Origin: Neurospora crassa OR74A
Taxonomy: Eukaryota; Ascomycota; Sordariomycetes; Sordariales; Sordariaceae
Assembly (NCBI RefSeq): GCF_000182925.2
Contig: NC_026503.1
Location: 992,001 to 1,056,000, forward strand
Length of the DNA: 64,000 bases
Direction: 5' to 3'
Positions 11,458-25,245 of this stretch are shown here, one piece after another. The position numbers were made by a program, and so were the translations under genes. The notes beneath the pieces are model-generated. The model searched no databases. It was not told where the DNA came from and worked only from the letters and a program-made list of their open reading frames with translations. Within the stretch, counting starts at the first letter, position 1, and the number at the start of each line of letters is the position of its first letter.

Positions 11458-14208
11458 TTAACCACGGACCGCATTACCCAGAGCACCACCAGTGAACTGT
11501 GTACCACCGGCCTGCCGTTGAGGGTTGCCGCCCGTCCTCGCGCCACCTCTGCCACCACGCTGGCCACCACCACGCTGGCCACCGCCACGGTTGTCCTTCC
11601 TGGAGAAGGCGTTGGCGGAGCCCTGTGTCTTCTGCTCGAGCGTACGCTCGTTGGTCTCAATAAGGGAGCTGGCCTTGTCGGAGAGAGTGAGAGCCAAGCT
11701 CTGGAGACGGCTGAGCTCAACACCCTTGCGGAAGATGACGGTCTCGGTGACCTGGTCAAGAGCAGCCGCGAGCTCCTCGTGGCTGATCATCTTGCTGACG
11801 ACAGCAGAGACCTTGCGAGAGTCGAGCTCAAACATGGAGCTGAGGGTAGCAATGGCGAGAGTGTCGTAGAAAGGAGCATAGGTGAAGAGGTAGGTACGGA
11901 GACCCTCCTCCTGGATCTGCTTGGCGAGCATGGTCTTGATACCCTCGGTGTTCGGCATCAAGTCCCAGATCTTGATGCTGTGAATGAAGTCGGTGGCCTT
12001 CTTCCACTCACCAGCAGCAAGGGCCTTGGAGGCCTGCATGACGTGATCCCTGGTGTTCTCCGGAGGCCCGGTAAAGATCTGGCGTTCATGGTACTCGAGC
12101 ATACGGCGGTAGGTCTTGCTGATGATCCTCTTCTTGACATCGGGCGAAGAACCGGTTTGGGCGAGCAGAGGAATCTCGAGGAGCATGCTGCAGGTAAGGT
12201 AGACGCACTCAAGGAGCTCGAGGTTGATGTGCATGTGGAAGGGAAGCTGGCGCTGCTTCTCGAGGCGCTCCTGCTCAGGGGTGACCTGGCTGTAACGCTG
12301 GATCATGACGCCCTGAGCAAGAAGCTCCTTTTGACGGCCACTGCCGCAGATCTCCTGGAGGGTGTTCTGGGCGTCGTAGACGAGACCCTTGCGGAAAGCG
12401 CAAAGGCCGACCTGAACGAGGGTGCGGTTGTAGAGAATCTGGGTGGCGATGTCGAAGTTGGCGATAGTCTCCTGAAGATGGGAAGTGAGCATCAGGTCGC
12501 GAGACTTGTAGTACTCATCGTGCAGAGCCAAGAAGTAGATCTGGCAAAGCATGGCACGGGCGCGGATGATGCCCTCGCTGTTCTCGAACAGGTAGTTAGA
12601 AAGGATGTTGATGAGCTTGCCAGCATCGCCGGATTGGCTGCGGGGGGTAATTTCAGAATCGGCCTCAGCAGAAACCTGCTTCCACGCGTTCTCCTCGAGG
12701 ATCTTGACGACTTGGGCGGGCTGAAAGAAGATGATTAGCAAAGACGGCTGAGTATTCCAGCATTAGCTCTATACATACCTTGTAGTAAACATGGTCCAGA
12801 CGCCTCTGGATGATGCGGTTCAAGCTCTCCTGGGGAACCTCGAGGGAAGCATCCTTGCGGAGGTGCTCGTAGTAAAGAAGACCACGGAAGATGGTGTTGT
12901 AAAGAGAGCCCTCATCGGTTAGCCTGTCGATGTACTCAGAGGTGTGAGGATCGATGGCTTGGAGGGAGCGGGTGAGCTCGTCATCGAGACGCTCAATGAG
13001 CGAGACAACGCTGCCGGGAACCTTGAGGTACTTCTCACCCTCGGGGATGGTGGGGAGCTTGTCATCATCATCCCACTCCTCAGCGCCCTCAACAACAACA
13101 TGGTCCTTCTCCTTCTCGAGGATCTCCAAGAGAGAGGCAAGGTCACGCTCAGCGGCCTTCCACTGGTCCAAAGGCATCTGGGCGGCGCCACCAGCACCAA
13201 GATCGAAGCGGGCAGAAATAAGGGTCTGGAGGACACGGATCTTCTGGTAAGGGGTAATGGGGACGACCTTGTTGAGGGTCTCCATAACCTTGATCTGCTC
13301 GAGGCGGTCGGTGTTCTTCTTGCCGCGAGACTCGATAATGGCGCGGAGGTGCTTGAGGATGCTCTCGGGGGTGTACTGAACAACCTTGCCGCGCGAATCG
13401 ACCGTAGAGAAGCCCTTGTCGTCCTCTTCCTGCTGCTCAGCACTGACGACGGGAGCCTCGAACCGGACCTTGGAAACAACCTTGGGCGCGGCAACCTCAT
13501 CATCCGACTCCATGAAAGCGTCCGCATCCTTCCTGTAGGCATCGATCTGGGTCTGGTACTCCTTATTGTTCTTGCGGATGCGCTGCTTGACGGCGTTGAG
13601 ACCACGGGCATTTGTCGCGTTCATCTTCTTGGGAGTGACCTTTTGCTTGGCGAGAGTCTCGTTCATGAAGTCCTCAAGATCGGCAATGGCCTTGATGTAG
13701 GACTTGGGCGCCTTGCTGCCATCTTGGAGCTTGACGACCTGACGGTTGAGCTTGTCGAATTCTAAAGCGGGGAGGGGAGTAAGTATCGGTGCAGGACATA
13801 TCGAGGGTGTATGCATGCATGAAAGATATACGAACCGTTGGCGATAAGACTCCAGTCGTTGATCTTCTGGCCGTTCTGGATCTGGCTGATGGTGGACTCG
13901 AGTTCGTCGAAGCGCTTGTCCTTGGCGCTCTTGACCTTGGTGGTGGCTTCATCGTCGCTCTGCTCTTCCTCCTCCTCCTCGGACTCGTCGTCGCTCTGCA
14001 AGAAACGGGAGGCACCCTTCTTCTTGGTTCCTTCTTCCTCGTCGCTGCTGGACTCCTCGTCGCTCTCCTCCTCGTCAGACTCCTCCTCAGACGAAGACTC
14101 GTCCTCGGCCTGAACCTTCTCCTCCTCCTCCTCCGAAGTGTAGACCTCCTCCTCCTCGGAGCTGCTGTCGGTGGAGCTGTCGTCACCGCCGCGGAAGAAA
14201 CGAGACAT
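11458..14208 (-). CDS. nip1: Translation initiation factor eIF3 subunit c (Nip1)
   Basis: Core eIF3 subunit that binds the 40S subunit and organises eIF1, eIF5 and the pre-initiation complex. Exons on the minus strand are 14208-13836, 13761-12779 and 12720-11458; introns 13762-13835 and 12721-12778 are GT-AG. The product is 872 aa, typical for fungi. The N terminus [20 protein letters not shown] leads into an acidic Ser/Glu-rich region (about residues 10-100, likely CK2-type phosphorylation sites). The eIF3c N domain follows, and the PCI region lies in the last third, around the segment containing [20 protein letters not shown] and [20 protein letters not shown]. The tail is RGG-rich ([16 protein letters not shown]). 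It is divergent from prp8, with which it shares a 1.36-kb promoter region. Confidence 0.96.
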
Positions 14209-15567
14209 GGTTGCGGTCTCTTTCGATAGACTCGGAATAAATATGCGGGTTCCGGGGGTATGGGCGCGATGCAGAAGTCCGGGTTACCGGTATGGGTACT
14301 TGGAGTGGTGGACGGAAGTGGTGATGGTCCGGATGGTTGGCAAAGCAAAACCCGGCTGCGGCGAGGCGGACAGAGGGGTCAAAGAATTAATTTTCACTGA
14401 AAGGCCGTTTTGGTGGGGGCGATTTGGGGCTTAGCGAATCGAGCGGAGCTGTTTGGGCCTCGAGCGCTGTAATGATTGGGTATGACTTAATCCGAGCAAG
14501 GGGTGTGGGGGGAGAGGATACTTGCTCCGCGGGGGGGAGGCTGAACTTATGAGCTGAATGTACCTGCTTCCGCTTGGAGATCGCAGGACGGGATTCCTAG
14601 AAGATGAAGATAAGGTCTGAACCTTGCAGATGTTCGCATGAGGGATCTGTCAGAGGAACGGGTTTTTGTGTATACTTTGGCGAGCGGAGCGAGGGAACAA
14701 TATCAAGCATTGCTTTGTCAGGCCTTCACTATGAGATTCAACACCTGTCGTCTGGGTACTTGGGCGCAAACAGCCAGCCAGCTGATGCCCCACCTTCAAT
14801 GTATCAGCTACCTGAACTGATAATGTATCACTATACTCGGTTACATGCATCTGAGACGTGCTGTGAGCTTGTCAAGCCAGATCTACCACGTAACGGGGAT
14901 TGCGTATCGAAAGTTACAGTACGTAACAGGAGACGTTTCGCCACGAAGTCGAGAAGTGACAGCCCAGCCTGCCCAGTCGCTGCAGGCAACCAACCCCAGG
15001 CCCTCTTTCACTAACTGGAGTGGCGGGGACGCTACCGGGCTGCAGCTGCCAACAAGCACCTGCACAGCGAAGAATCCCGCTGCCAGGTTTCCCGTTTTGC
15101 GCGCCAGGACCTGGACCGCCCGCCCTGACCTCTGAACTTTATCGACCGCCCACGCAGCTGTCGCGAGGCTGTTCAAGTTTTTCGTAACGAGGCCAACCTG
15201 CCAACGTCAACGCCAGCATCCTGGCGCCACCAAACCACACTTTCACGAATACAACATCCACCTCTCCATTCTCAGCTTGATCGACCATCGCCGCGATTTG
15301 GTGCGAGGTCGACCTACGCCCATTTCCATCTAAAACCAATGGGAATCTAATATTTGCCAGTCCTTTTTTCTCTTCCTCAGCGAGACAGGCCTTGGAACGA
15401 CGCACGCGGACTGCAAACCGCCATCGCGCGGACAGGCGACTTCACGGTATCCAGCCTTCTATCCATCTCGTCGCCAACGCCGACTGGTACACGCTTCTGA
15501 CGAAGACGATTACAACGAAACAACCACATAAACGTCAACAAAGCTTCATCAAGCAGAAATCGAAAAA
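14209..15567. promoter_or_regulatory. Divergent upstream region of eIF3c and prp8
   Basis: No gene is supported in these 1.36 kb. They separate two divergent housekeeping starts and should hold both promoters. The prp8-proximal end (about 15200-15567) is C/A-rich, as Neurospora leaders often are. Confidence 0.5.
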
Positions 15568-18500
15568 ATGTCCTATCCGCCACCACCACCTCCTCCCCCC
15601 GGCTGGGGCGCTCCTCCGCCGCCATCAGCACCTCCGCCGCCGCCGCCTCCGTCCTCTCTCCCACCTCCTCCTGCCCTCCCAGCACCGCCGCCGCCTGGGT
15701 TCTTTCCACCAACCGACCCTCATGTTGCCAAGTTCGCCCAGAAGAAGAAGGAATGGCTTCGCATGCAGAGAAATCGCTTCGGCGAGAAGAGGAAGGGCGG
15801 ATTTGTTGAGACGGAAAAGGCCGACATGCCACCAGAGCACTTGCGGAAGATCGTCAAGGATATTGGGGATGTTTCGCAGAAAAAGTACACCAGTGACAAG
15901 CGCAGCTATCTTGGGGCGCTCAAGTTCATGCCCCATGCTGTGCTGAAGCTGCTCGAGAACATGCCCATGCCTTGGGAGGCTGCCAGAGAGGTCAAGGTTC
16001 TCTATCACGTCAACGGCTGTCTGACCCTTGTGAATGAGATCCCGAGAGTCATTGAGCCCGTCTTCTTTGCACAGTGGGCCAGTATGTGGACGGTAATGCG
16101 CAAGGAAAAGAGCGACCGCCGGCTATTCAAGCGCATGCGATTTCCACCTTTCGACGACGAAGAACCGCCCCTGTCCTGGTCCGAGAACATCGAGGACGTC
16201 GAGCCACTTGAACCCATTCAGATGGAGTTGGATGAGGACGAAGAAGCAGCAATCTATGAGTGGTTCTATGACCACAAGCCGCTTCTCGACACGCCCCACG
16301 TCAACGGGCCCAGTTACAAGAAGTGGAATCTCACCCTGCCGCAAATGGCGAGTTTATACCGTCTAAGCCGACCGTTGGTGTCTGAGGTTGTCGACAAGAA
16401 CTACTACTACCTCTTTGAGCTCAAGAGTTTCCTCACAGCAAAGGCCCTGAATGCGGCTTTACCAGGCGGGCCTCGCTTCGAGCCACTTTACAAGGACATT
16501 GACCCCAATGATGAGGATTTTGGCGAGTTCAATGCTATGGATCGCATCATCTTCAGGAACCCTATCCGAACAGAGTGCCGTGTAGCTTACCCCCATCTTT
16601 ATAATGCACTTCCGAGAAGCGTCCAGTTGTCAGTCCACTCATACCCGCAAGTTGTCTATACGCGCACAGAAGACTACAACCTTCCCGCTTTTTACTTTGA
16701 CACGAGCATCAACCCGATTTCTTCGCGGGCTGTTGCCCCCAAGAACCTTACAGTCAGCCATGAAGATGAGATCTTTGGACCTGGCAATATCGAGGAGCCG
16801 GAAGAAGATGCGTTTGAGCTGCCCGCTGGTGTCGAGTCTTTCATGGCCGAGGAATCGCTGTATACGGATGAGACGGCATCGGCCATCGAGCTTTGGTGGG
16901 CGCCGTTCCCCTTCGACCGCCGCTCTGGACGTACGGTTCGTGCCCAGGATGTACCTCTCGTAAAGCATTGGTACTTGGAGCACTGCCCGCCGAAGCAGCC
17001 CGTTAAGGTGCGCGTCTCGTACCAGAAGCTTCTCAAGAACTACGTCCTCAATGAGCTGCACAAGAAGCATCCAAAATCTCTTCAGAAGCAAAACTTGCTG
17101 CGGACTTTGAAACAAACAAAGTTCTTCCAGCAGACAACGATCGATTGGGTTGAAGCCGGCTTGCAAGTCTGCCGACAGGGCTTTAACATGCTCAACCTGC
17201 TTATCCACCGCAAGAACCTCACATATCTCCATTTGGACTACAACTTCAACCTGAAGCCCGTCAAGACGCTGACAACCAAGGAGCGAAAGAAGTCTAGATT
17301 CGGAAATGCCTTCCATCTTATGCGTGAAATTCTGCGCTTGACCAAGCTCATTGTCGATGCCCAGGTACAGTACCGTCTTGGCAACATTGACGCCTTCCAG
17401 CTTGCCGATGGTATTCTGTATGCCTTCAACCATGTCGGACAGTTGACCGGTATGTATCGTTACAAGTACAAGTTGATGCACCAGATCCGTTCCTGCAAGG
17501 ATCTCAAGCATCTCATCTACTATCGCTTCAACGCCGGCCCGGTTGGCAAGGGTCCAGGCTGCGGTTTCTGGGCGCCGGCATGGCGTGTGTGGCTCTTCTT
17601 CATGCGCGGTATCATTCCCCTTCTTGAAAGATGGCTTGGCAACCTCCTTTCCCGTCAGTTCGAAGGTCGCCACAGCAAGGGAGTTGCCAAGACCGTTACC
17701 AAGCAGCGTGTTGAATCTCACTTCGATCTCGAGCTTCGTGCTTCCGTCATGGCTGATCTGCTGGACATGATGCCGGAAGGTATCAAGCAGAGCAAGGTCA
17801 ACACGGTTCTTCAACATCTTTCTGAGGCCTGGAGATGCTGGAAGAGTAACATTCCTTGGAAGGTTCCTGGACTTCCCGCAGCTATTGAGAACATCATTCT
17901 GCGTTACGTCAAGTCCAAGGCCGATTGGTGGATTTCGGTTGCTCATTACAACCGGGAGCGTATTCGTCGGGGTGCCACCGTCGATAAGACCGTTGCTAAG
18001 AAGAACGTTGGCCGCCTAACGCGTCTGTGGCTCAAGGCCGAGCAAGAACGCCAGCACAACCACATGAAGGATGGTCCCTACGTCTCTTCTGAGGAGGCTG
18101 TTGCCATTTACACTACTACGGTGCACTGGCTTGAATCGAGAAAATTCTCTCCCATCCCCTTCCCCAGTGTGTCTTACAAGCATGACACCAAGATCCTTAT
18201 CTTGGCGCTGGAGCGCCTACGTGAGGCTTACTCGACCAAGGGAAGATTGAACCAGAGTCAGCGTGAGGAGTTGGCCTTGATTGAGCAGGCATATGACAGT
18301 CCAGGCACTACCCTCGAGCGTATCAAACGCTTCCTACTCACTCAAAGAGCTTTCAAGGAAGTCGGCATCGATATGAACGACAACTACAGCACCATCAACC
18401 CGGTCTATGATATTGAACCGATCGAGAAGATTAGCGATGCTTATCTCGACCAGTACTTGTGGTATCAAGCTGACCAGCGCCATCTGTTCCCCGCTTGGAT

Positions 18501-21500
18501 TAAGCCTTCCGATTCGGAGGTGCCACCTTTGCTTGTGTACAAGTGGGCTCAAGGCATTAACAACCTCGACAGGGTTTGGGAGACCGCGAATGGCGAGTGC
18601 AATGTCATGATCGAGACGCAGCTCTCCAAGGTCTACGAGAAGATTGAGCTGACCTTGCTCAACTCGCTTCTTCGGTTGATAATGGACCACAACCTTGCGG
18701 ACTACATCACGGCCAAGAATAACGTTACCCTAACTTACAAGGACATGAACCATGTCAACAGCTATGGTATGATTCGTGGCCTGCAGTTCTCAGCCTTCGT
18801 TTTCCAGTACTATGGTCTCATTCTCGATTTGCTGTTGCTTGGCCCGCAGCGTGCCAGCGAGATTGCCGGTCCTCCCCACGCACCCAATGACTTCCTTCAG
18901 TTCAAGGACCGGGAGACTGAAACAAGACACCCGATTAGGTTGTACACCAGGTACATCGACAAGATCTGGGTGTTCTTGAGGTTCACCGCGGATGAATCTC
19001 GCGACCTGATCCAGCGATTCTTGACAGAGCAGCCTGATCCCAACTTCGAGAACGTGATTGGTTACAAGAGCAAGAAGTGCTGGCCCAGAGATTCGCGTAT
19101 GCGTCTCATGAGGCACGACGTCAACCTCGGCAGAGCTGTGTTCTGGGATCTCAAGAACCGCCTCCCAAGATCCGTGACGACGATTGAATGGGAAGACACC
19201 TTCGCCAGCGTGTACAGCAGGGATAACCCGAACCTCCTGTTCTCCATGTGCGGCTTCGAAGTGCGCATCTTGCCCAAGATCCGCAACCAGAACGATGAGT
19301 TCCCTGTGAAAGACAGTGTCTGGTCACTAGTGGACAACACGACCAAGGAACGCACCGCTCACGCTTTCCTACAAGTTACCGAAGAGGACATTCAGAAATT
19401 CAATAACAGGATCCGTCAGATTCTCATGTCGTCTGGCTCGACCACATTCACCAAGATTGCTAACAAGTGGAACACGGCGCTGATTGCCCTCTTTACTTAC
19501 TACCGCGAGGCTGCTGTTTCGACCGTGAACCTGCTTGACACGATTGTCAAGTGTGAAACCAAAATCCAGACTCGTGTCAAAATTGGTCTCAACTCCAAGA
19601 TGCCTTCCCGTTTCCCTCCTGCCGTTTTCTACACTCCCAAGGAGCTTGGTGGCTTGGGTATGATTTCCGGATCACACATCCTTATCCCTACTAGCGACAA
19701 GCGCTGGTCTAAACAGACAGATCTCGGAGTTACTCATTACCGTGCGGGCATGTCGCACGATGAGGAAACGCTGATCCCCAACATCTTCCGCTACATCATC
19801 CCGTGGGAAGCTGAGTTTATCGACTCCCAGCGTGTGTGGACGGAATACTCGCAGAAGCGTCTCGAGGCCAACCAGCAGAACCGCAGATTGACCCTAGAGG
19901 ATCTGGAGGACAGCTGGGATCGCGGTCTGCCCCGTATAAACACTCTTTTTCAAAAGGACCGTAGCACGTTAAGCTTCGACAAGGGTTTCCGTGCCCGTTC
20001 CGAGTTCAAGATCTATCAGTTGATGAAGAGCAATCCCTTCTGGTGGACAAGCCAGAGGCATGACGGTAAACTTTGGAACCTTAACGCATACCGTACCGAT
20101 GTCATCCAGGCGCTTGGTGGTGTCGAAACCATCTTGGAGCATACCTTGTTCAAGGCAACTGGTTTCCCGTCTTGGGAAGGTCTCTTCTGGGAGAAGGCCA
20201 GTGGTTTCGAGGAGTCGATGAAGTTCAAGAAGTTGACAAATGCCCAGAGGAGCGGTAAGTTCAACATACCATTTCTCTAGCATGAATTCATCATCATATG
20301 CACGCACAAATACTGACTTTGAAATACGCAGGTCTCAACCAGATTCCTAATCGTCGTTTCACGCTTTGGTGGTCGCCTACCATCAACAGAGCCAATGTCT
20401 ACGTCGGTTTCCAAGTGCAGTTGGATCTAACTGGTATCTTCTTGCACGGCAAGATTCCTACTCTCAAGATCTCCCTGATCCAGATCTTCCGAGCTCATCT
20501 GTGGCAGAAGATCCACGAGTCAGTGGTCATGGATCTTTGCCAGGTCTTCGATCAGGAGCTTGAGGCTCTAAGCATCGAATCGGTTCAAAAGGAAACCATT
20601 CATCCCAGAAAATCTTACAAGATGAACAGCTCCTGCGCGGATATCCAGCTCTTTGCCAGCCACAAATGGAACGTTACTCGCCCATCGCTCCTTTTCGATA
20701 CCAAGGATGTCATCGAGTCTACTACGACGAACAAGTTTTGGATTGATGTTCAGCTTCGCTATGGTGACTACGACTCTCACGATATTGAGAGATACGTCAG
20801 GGCCAAGTATCTGGACTACACCACCGACAGCATGAGTCTTTACCCATCTCCTACCGGTCTCATGATTGGCATCGATCTGGCTTACAACTTGTACTCTGCC
20901 TACGGTCAATACTTCCCAGGCTTGAAGCTCTTGATCCAGCAGGCTATGGGCAAGATCATGAAGGCAAACCCTGCGCTCTACGTTCTTCGTGAGCGTATCC
21001 GCAAGGGTCTGCAGCTCTACGCCTCCGAGAGCAACCAGGAGTTCCTGAATTCGCAGAACTACTCGGAGCTGTTCAGCAACCAGACTCAGCTCTTTATCGA
21101 TGATACTAACGTCTACCGTGTTACCATCCACAAGACCTTCGAAGGTAACTTGACGACCAAGCCGATCAACGGTGCCATCTTCATCTTCAACCCGCGTACC
21201 GGTCAGTTGTTCTTGAAGATTATCCACACCAGCGTTTGGGCGGGTCAGAAGCGTTTGGGACAGTTGGCCAAGTGGAAGACTGCCGAAGAAGTCGCAGCCC
21301 TTATCAGATCGCTACCCGTCGAAGAGCAGCCAAAGCAACTGATCGTCACCAGAAAGGGTCTGTTGGATCCTTTGGAAGTCAATTTGCTTGATTTCCCCAA
21401 CATCTCCATCCGCGCGTCCGAGTTGCAGCTTCCCTTCCAGGCCGCCATGAAGGTCGAAAAACTGGGTGACATGATCTTGCGTGCCACCGAGCCGCAGATG

Positions 21501-22769
21501 GTCTTGTTCAATCTCTACGACGAGTGGCTGAAGAGCATCTCTTCCTACACTGCCTTCTCCCGTCTCATTCTCATCCTGCGTGCCCTGCACGTTAACCAGG
21601 ATAAGACGAAGCTCATCTTGCGCCCCGACAAGACCGTCATCACGCAGGATCATCACATCTGGCCCTCGCTCTCCGATGAAGACTGGATCAAGGTTGAAAC
21701 GCAGCTCCGCGATCTTATCCTCAACGACTACGGCAAGAAGAACAATGTCAATGTGTCCAGTTTAACTAGCAGTGAAGTCCGTGATATCATTCTTGGTATG
21801 GAGATCTCAGCCCCCTCGCTGCAGAGGCAGCAGGCGGCGGAGATTGAGAAGCAGCAGCAAGAGCAGCAGCAGCTCACCGCCGTCACTACCAAGACGCAGA
21901 ACGTGCACGGCGAGGAGATCATTGTGACGACCACTTCGCAGTTCGAACAGCAGACGTTCGCCTCCAAGACCGAGTGGCGCACCAGAGCCATCGCCACCTC
22001 GAACCTACGCACCAGGGCTAACAACATGTACGTGTCGCCCGTGGATAGTGACCTGGACGACGTGACCTATGTCATGCCCAAGAACATCCTCAAGCGCTTC
22101 ATCGCCATTGCCGATCTCCGTGTCCAAGTCGCCGGTTACCTCTACGGTGCCTCGCCCGCCGACAACGACCAGGTCAAGGAGATCAAGTGCATCGTCATGG
22201 TGCCTCAGATCGGTGGTCTGCGCAACGTTCAGTTGCCTCACCAGCTTCCCCAGCACGAGTACCTCAAGGACATGGAGCCACTCGGCATCATTCACACACA
22301 GTCGGGCAACGAGCTGCCGTACATGTCCGCCATGGACGTTACGGAGCACGCACGCCTGCTTGATGCCCACCCGAATTGGGACAAGCAAAACACACTCACC
22401 GTCGCCGTCTCCTTTACGCCCGGTAGCGTGTCGCTGTCGGCCTGGGCGCTCACGCCTCAGGGCTTCAAGTGGGGCGTGGAGAACAAGGACATAGCCAGCG
22501 ACCAGCCGCAGGGGTTCACAACCAGCATGGGCGAAAAGCGCCAGCTCCTCCTCAGCGAGAAGTTCCGGGGCTTTTTCCTGGTGCCGGATGGCGGCAAGTG
22601 GAACTACAGCTTCATGGGCAGCGCGTTTGGAGGCCTGGAGAAAAAGCCGGTGCATGTCAAGCTGGATACGCCGCTGCCCTTTTACAGCGACCAGCACAGA
22701 CCTATTCACTTCTCGAGCTTCAACGAGTTAGAGGATATCTGGGTTGATAGGCAGGATAACTTTGCCTAA
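15568..22769 (+). CDS. prp8: Pre-mRNA splicing factor Prp8 (U5 snRNP core)
   Basis: Central scaffold of the spliceosome active site, contacting U5 and U6 snRNAs and both splice sites. Exons 15568-20254 and 20332-22769 flank a 77-nt GT-AG intron, giving 2374 aa, the normal size. The N terminus is a proline-rich leader (about residues 4-50) followed by [19 protein letters not shown], the PRO8NT start. The central PROCN, RRM-like, U5- and U6-binding regions follow in the usual order. After the intron, at about residue 1563, comes [20 protein letters not shown], then the RNase-H-like domain IV. The C-terminal Jab1/MPN domain (about 2130-2374) contains [11 protein letters not shown] and [10 protein letters not shown], without a complete JAMM zinc site, as in other Prp8 proteins. 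It ends WVDRQDNFA. No intein is present. Confidence 0.98.
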
Positions 22770-24344
22770 AAGAGGCAGTACGGTGTGTGTATATGTGTGT
22801 GTGAGAGAGAAGGCAAGCAGAAGAATGTGCTGGTTAAAGTTTATGACTAAAGGGCAGAGTGTATAACGAGAGTGTACCATTTATCTATCATCCATGTTTT
22901 CGCACGGCGTTTTGCATTTGAGGCTAGGCCGTCTCACCAATATATGTATTGGACACAAAAACGTGTTTTACAGTCTACGACATGGATAAAGGCAGGATGT
23001 TGTCTGGTTTGGACTCGGCAATAGTGGTTAGTTTTTATAAAAAATGAGCATGTATTTCCTGGTACGCACCGTGTGTTGACATGTGGAATCTGTGGATATG
23101 TAGAGGTAGCAGTGTGACAACAGCTTCGACACGTGTGTGGGAGGTTACCCAAACCTTTTGGGACCCCCCATGTATCTGGACACGACGGGAACCCCCGGGA
23201 ACGGTCAATGCAAGATGGCATCCCGTTCAGGTTTTCCCGAGCATCGGGAAGCGGAATAACCGTGCTGGAGATTCTTCCTGAGTACGTCATGTTGTTCCCC
23301 CACCAGACATGCTGGAGGCTAAACCATGTTACGCTATTCAAAGTGATGACGGTGTTGGCGAGAGATTACGCTTCATGCATCTATGCTTTAGGCGATGTGG
23401 CTTGGGTTTATTGTAAAGCTAAGCGCGGACATATCTCCGAGGCTGGCGCGATGGTGTGTATTCGGATGGAGGGGTACCTAGGTAGGAGGAAGTGTCGGGT
23501 CAAGCAAGGGACATCACCTGGTAACATGGAACTGGCAGATTAGCTATGAATAGTAAAGACAACATACCCTGTCTGCTTTCCAGATGTGGGATGTGGGAAG
23601 GGGATGGCATGGGAGGGTATCGCCGGGAAGGAAGGTCATACTGGGAAGCGGATAAGCCGGGGGAGCTGGTCAAAAACCCTGAGGTAGCTCTGCTTCGGGA
23701 TGAGATGGGATGGGATGGATCACGGATGGGGGTGCTGGCCTTGGACACACCTGGCCCAACTCGGAAAGTCCACAGTCCCAAATCACGGGGGCCGATCAGA
23801 ATGGGCCGACGCAGAGTCCCGACTTCCATGCATCGGTTTTTGCATTGAAAGAACGACAGACTAGCAACGGCTGCCAAGACTAGGCCTGACTATGTCTAGA
23901 AACGTCGTCCGTGATCCGAAATTGTCACGGCACATTCCAGCCTCATTCCAGCGGTCCCACAGGAGGCTGCGGAACTCCTCTACTGTCTTGTCATCGGTCC
24001 TCAAGATTAAGCTTGCGATCGGTCCGGATGCCGGAGAAGAATCGGGTAACTTCCGCGCGGGAGGACCGGATAGTCCCGGATATCTCTCCGTGGCACAGTT
24101 AGCCGAACGTTGCTCGCTTCCCCACGATGTGGAAATACGTTATAACGGATGACAACCTAATCTAACCTTGGCCCACTTTGGTAGAGGTACCTCTAAGCCG
24201 CGGTTCTTGGCTCGACTGAGCAAAGGAAGTGGAGGCTGCGAAAAGGATTGTGAACTGACTGACCACTTTAGTTTTGAAGACCCGGACATGGCCATTGCAC
24301 AATGTCGGTCGTTCTCTACACTACCTACGGTACCTACCTAGAGG

Positions 24345-24391
24345 TACCTACCTACCTACCTACCTACCTACCTACCTACCTACCTACCTAC
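24345..24391 (+). repeat. (TACC)n microsatellite, about 12 units
   Basis: A run of TACC units is directly visible. Similar AGGTACCTA/CCTACCTA bits recur elsewhere in the window (about 23475, 24185, 34170, 34320), suggesting a common simple-sequence motif in this genome. Confidence 0.9.
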
Positions 24392-25220
24392 AACCTCTTG
24401 GGCCTATACGCTTTAGCAAGTTCATGTTCACGCAGGTACGAGATGTCAATGCAGAATGACATGATGTCTGCAACCCACCCCAAGCTACCCTTCCTTCCAT
24501 TGGGCATCCAGCTTAGCAGCCTCAGCTTGTCAAGTTTTATCTGGTGACTTTCGCTTGCCATGTTTGGAAGCATGATGGAAGCGCGAAAGAAGGCGTGGTA
24601 TTGTATCGGTCCCGGATTAGCAGCTGTATCAATACCGTTGTGTCGATCGTTTGAAACACGGTGGTGGTGGTGGTGTTGTTGTTGTCGTTGTTGCTGTTGT
24701 CATTTTGATGTGATCAATATAGCAACATACGGTCATACCCTGGTGATGGGTTGAGAGTTGGATGGTTAAGTCCCAGGTGAAGACGACGCCGCGGTGACAT
24801 TGTGCAGAGTCAGAGCGCTTTGGAGAGCTGGAGTCGCACTGGGAGGGGCATCATGACTGAAAATTCACCCTGTTGAGACAATGACGCAGTTTCAAGGGGA
24901 AGGAGCTGTTCGGCTGCGACTGCGGCTACGACTTTCATCCACATCGTTTGTGTGGAAGGGGGGGGTTAGTTTCAGGTAGTTTGGTTGGTTTGCGCCTTTG
25001 GGAAGGAAAGAACTATGGTAGGCAGCTGAGATCAAAAGCAGCATCGACGACGATCTTGGGAGCCCCTCGACACTTTCCCTAGTATTTTTAACGACACTAG
25101 GTGTCCAGTCACAGGGCACAACTGGTCAGAATCGAACGATGTGAAAAATCTTCAGTTCGTTGAGTCCCTCTTCAGTTCCACACCAAGTACCACAACACAG
25201 CTCACTGGACCGAAGCATTG

Positions 25221-25245
25221 CGTGTTGTGTTGTGTTGTGTTGTTT
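25221..25245 (+). repeat. (GTGTT)n short tandem repeat
   Basis: About four to five consecutive GTGTT-like units in the region upstream of the Myb-like gene. Confidence 0.7.

Noticed and set aside
11335-12738. Plus-strand open frame of 467 codons
   Set aside because: It lies antisense to the eIF3c coding exon and is rich in Leu, Glu and Asp, the usual shadow of codon-biased coding sequence.
16639-17946. Minus-strand open frame of 435 codons
   Set aside because: Antisense shadow of prp8 with no family similarity.
15568-22769. A Prp8 intein
   Set aside because: Several fungi carry one, but the spliced protein is 2374 aa, normal for an intein-free Prp8, and no Hint motifs are visible.
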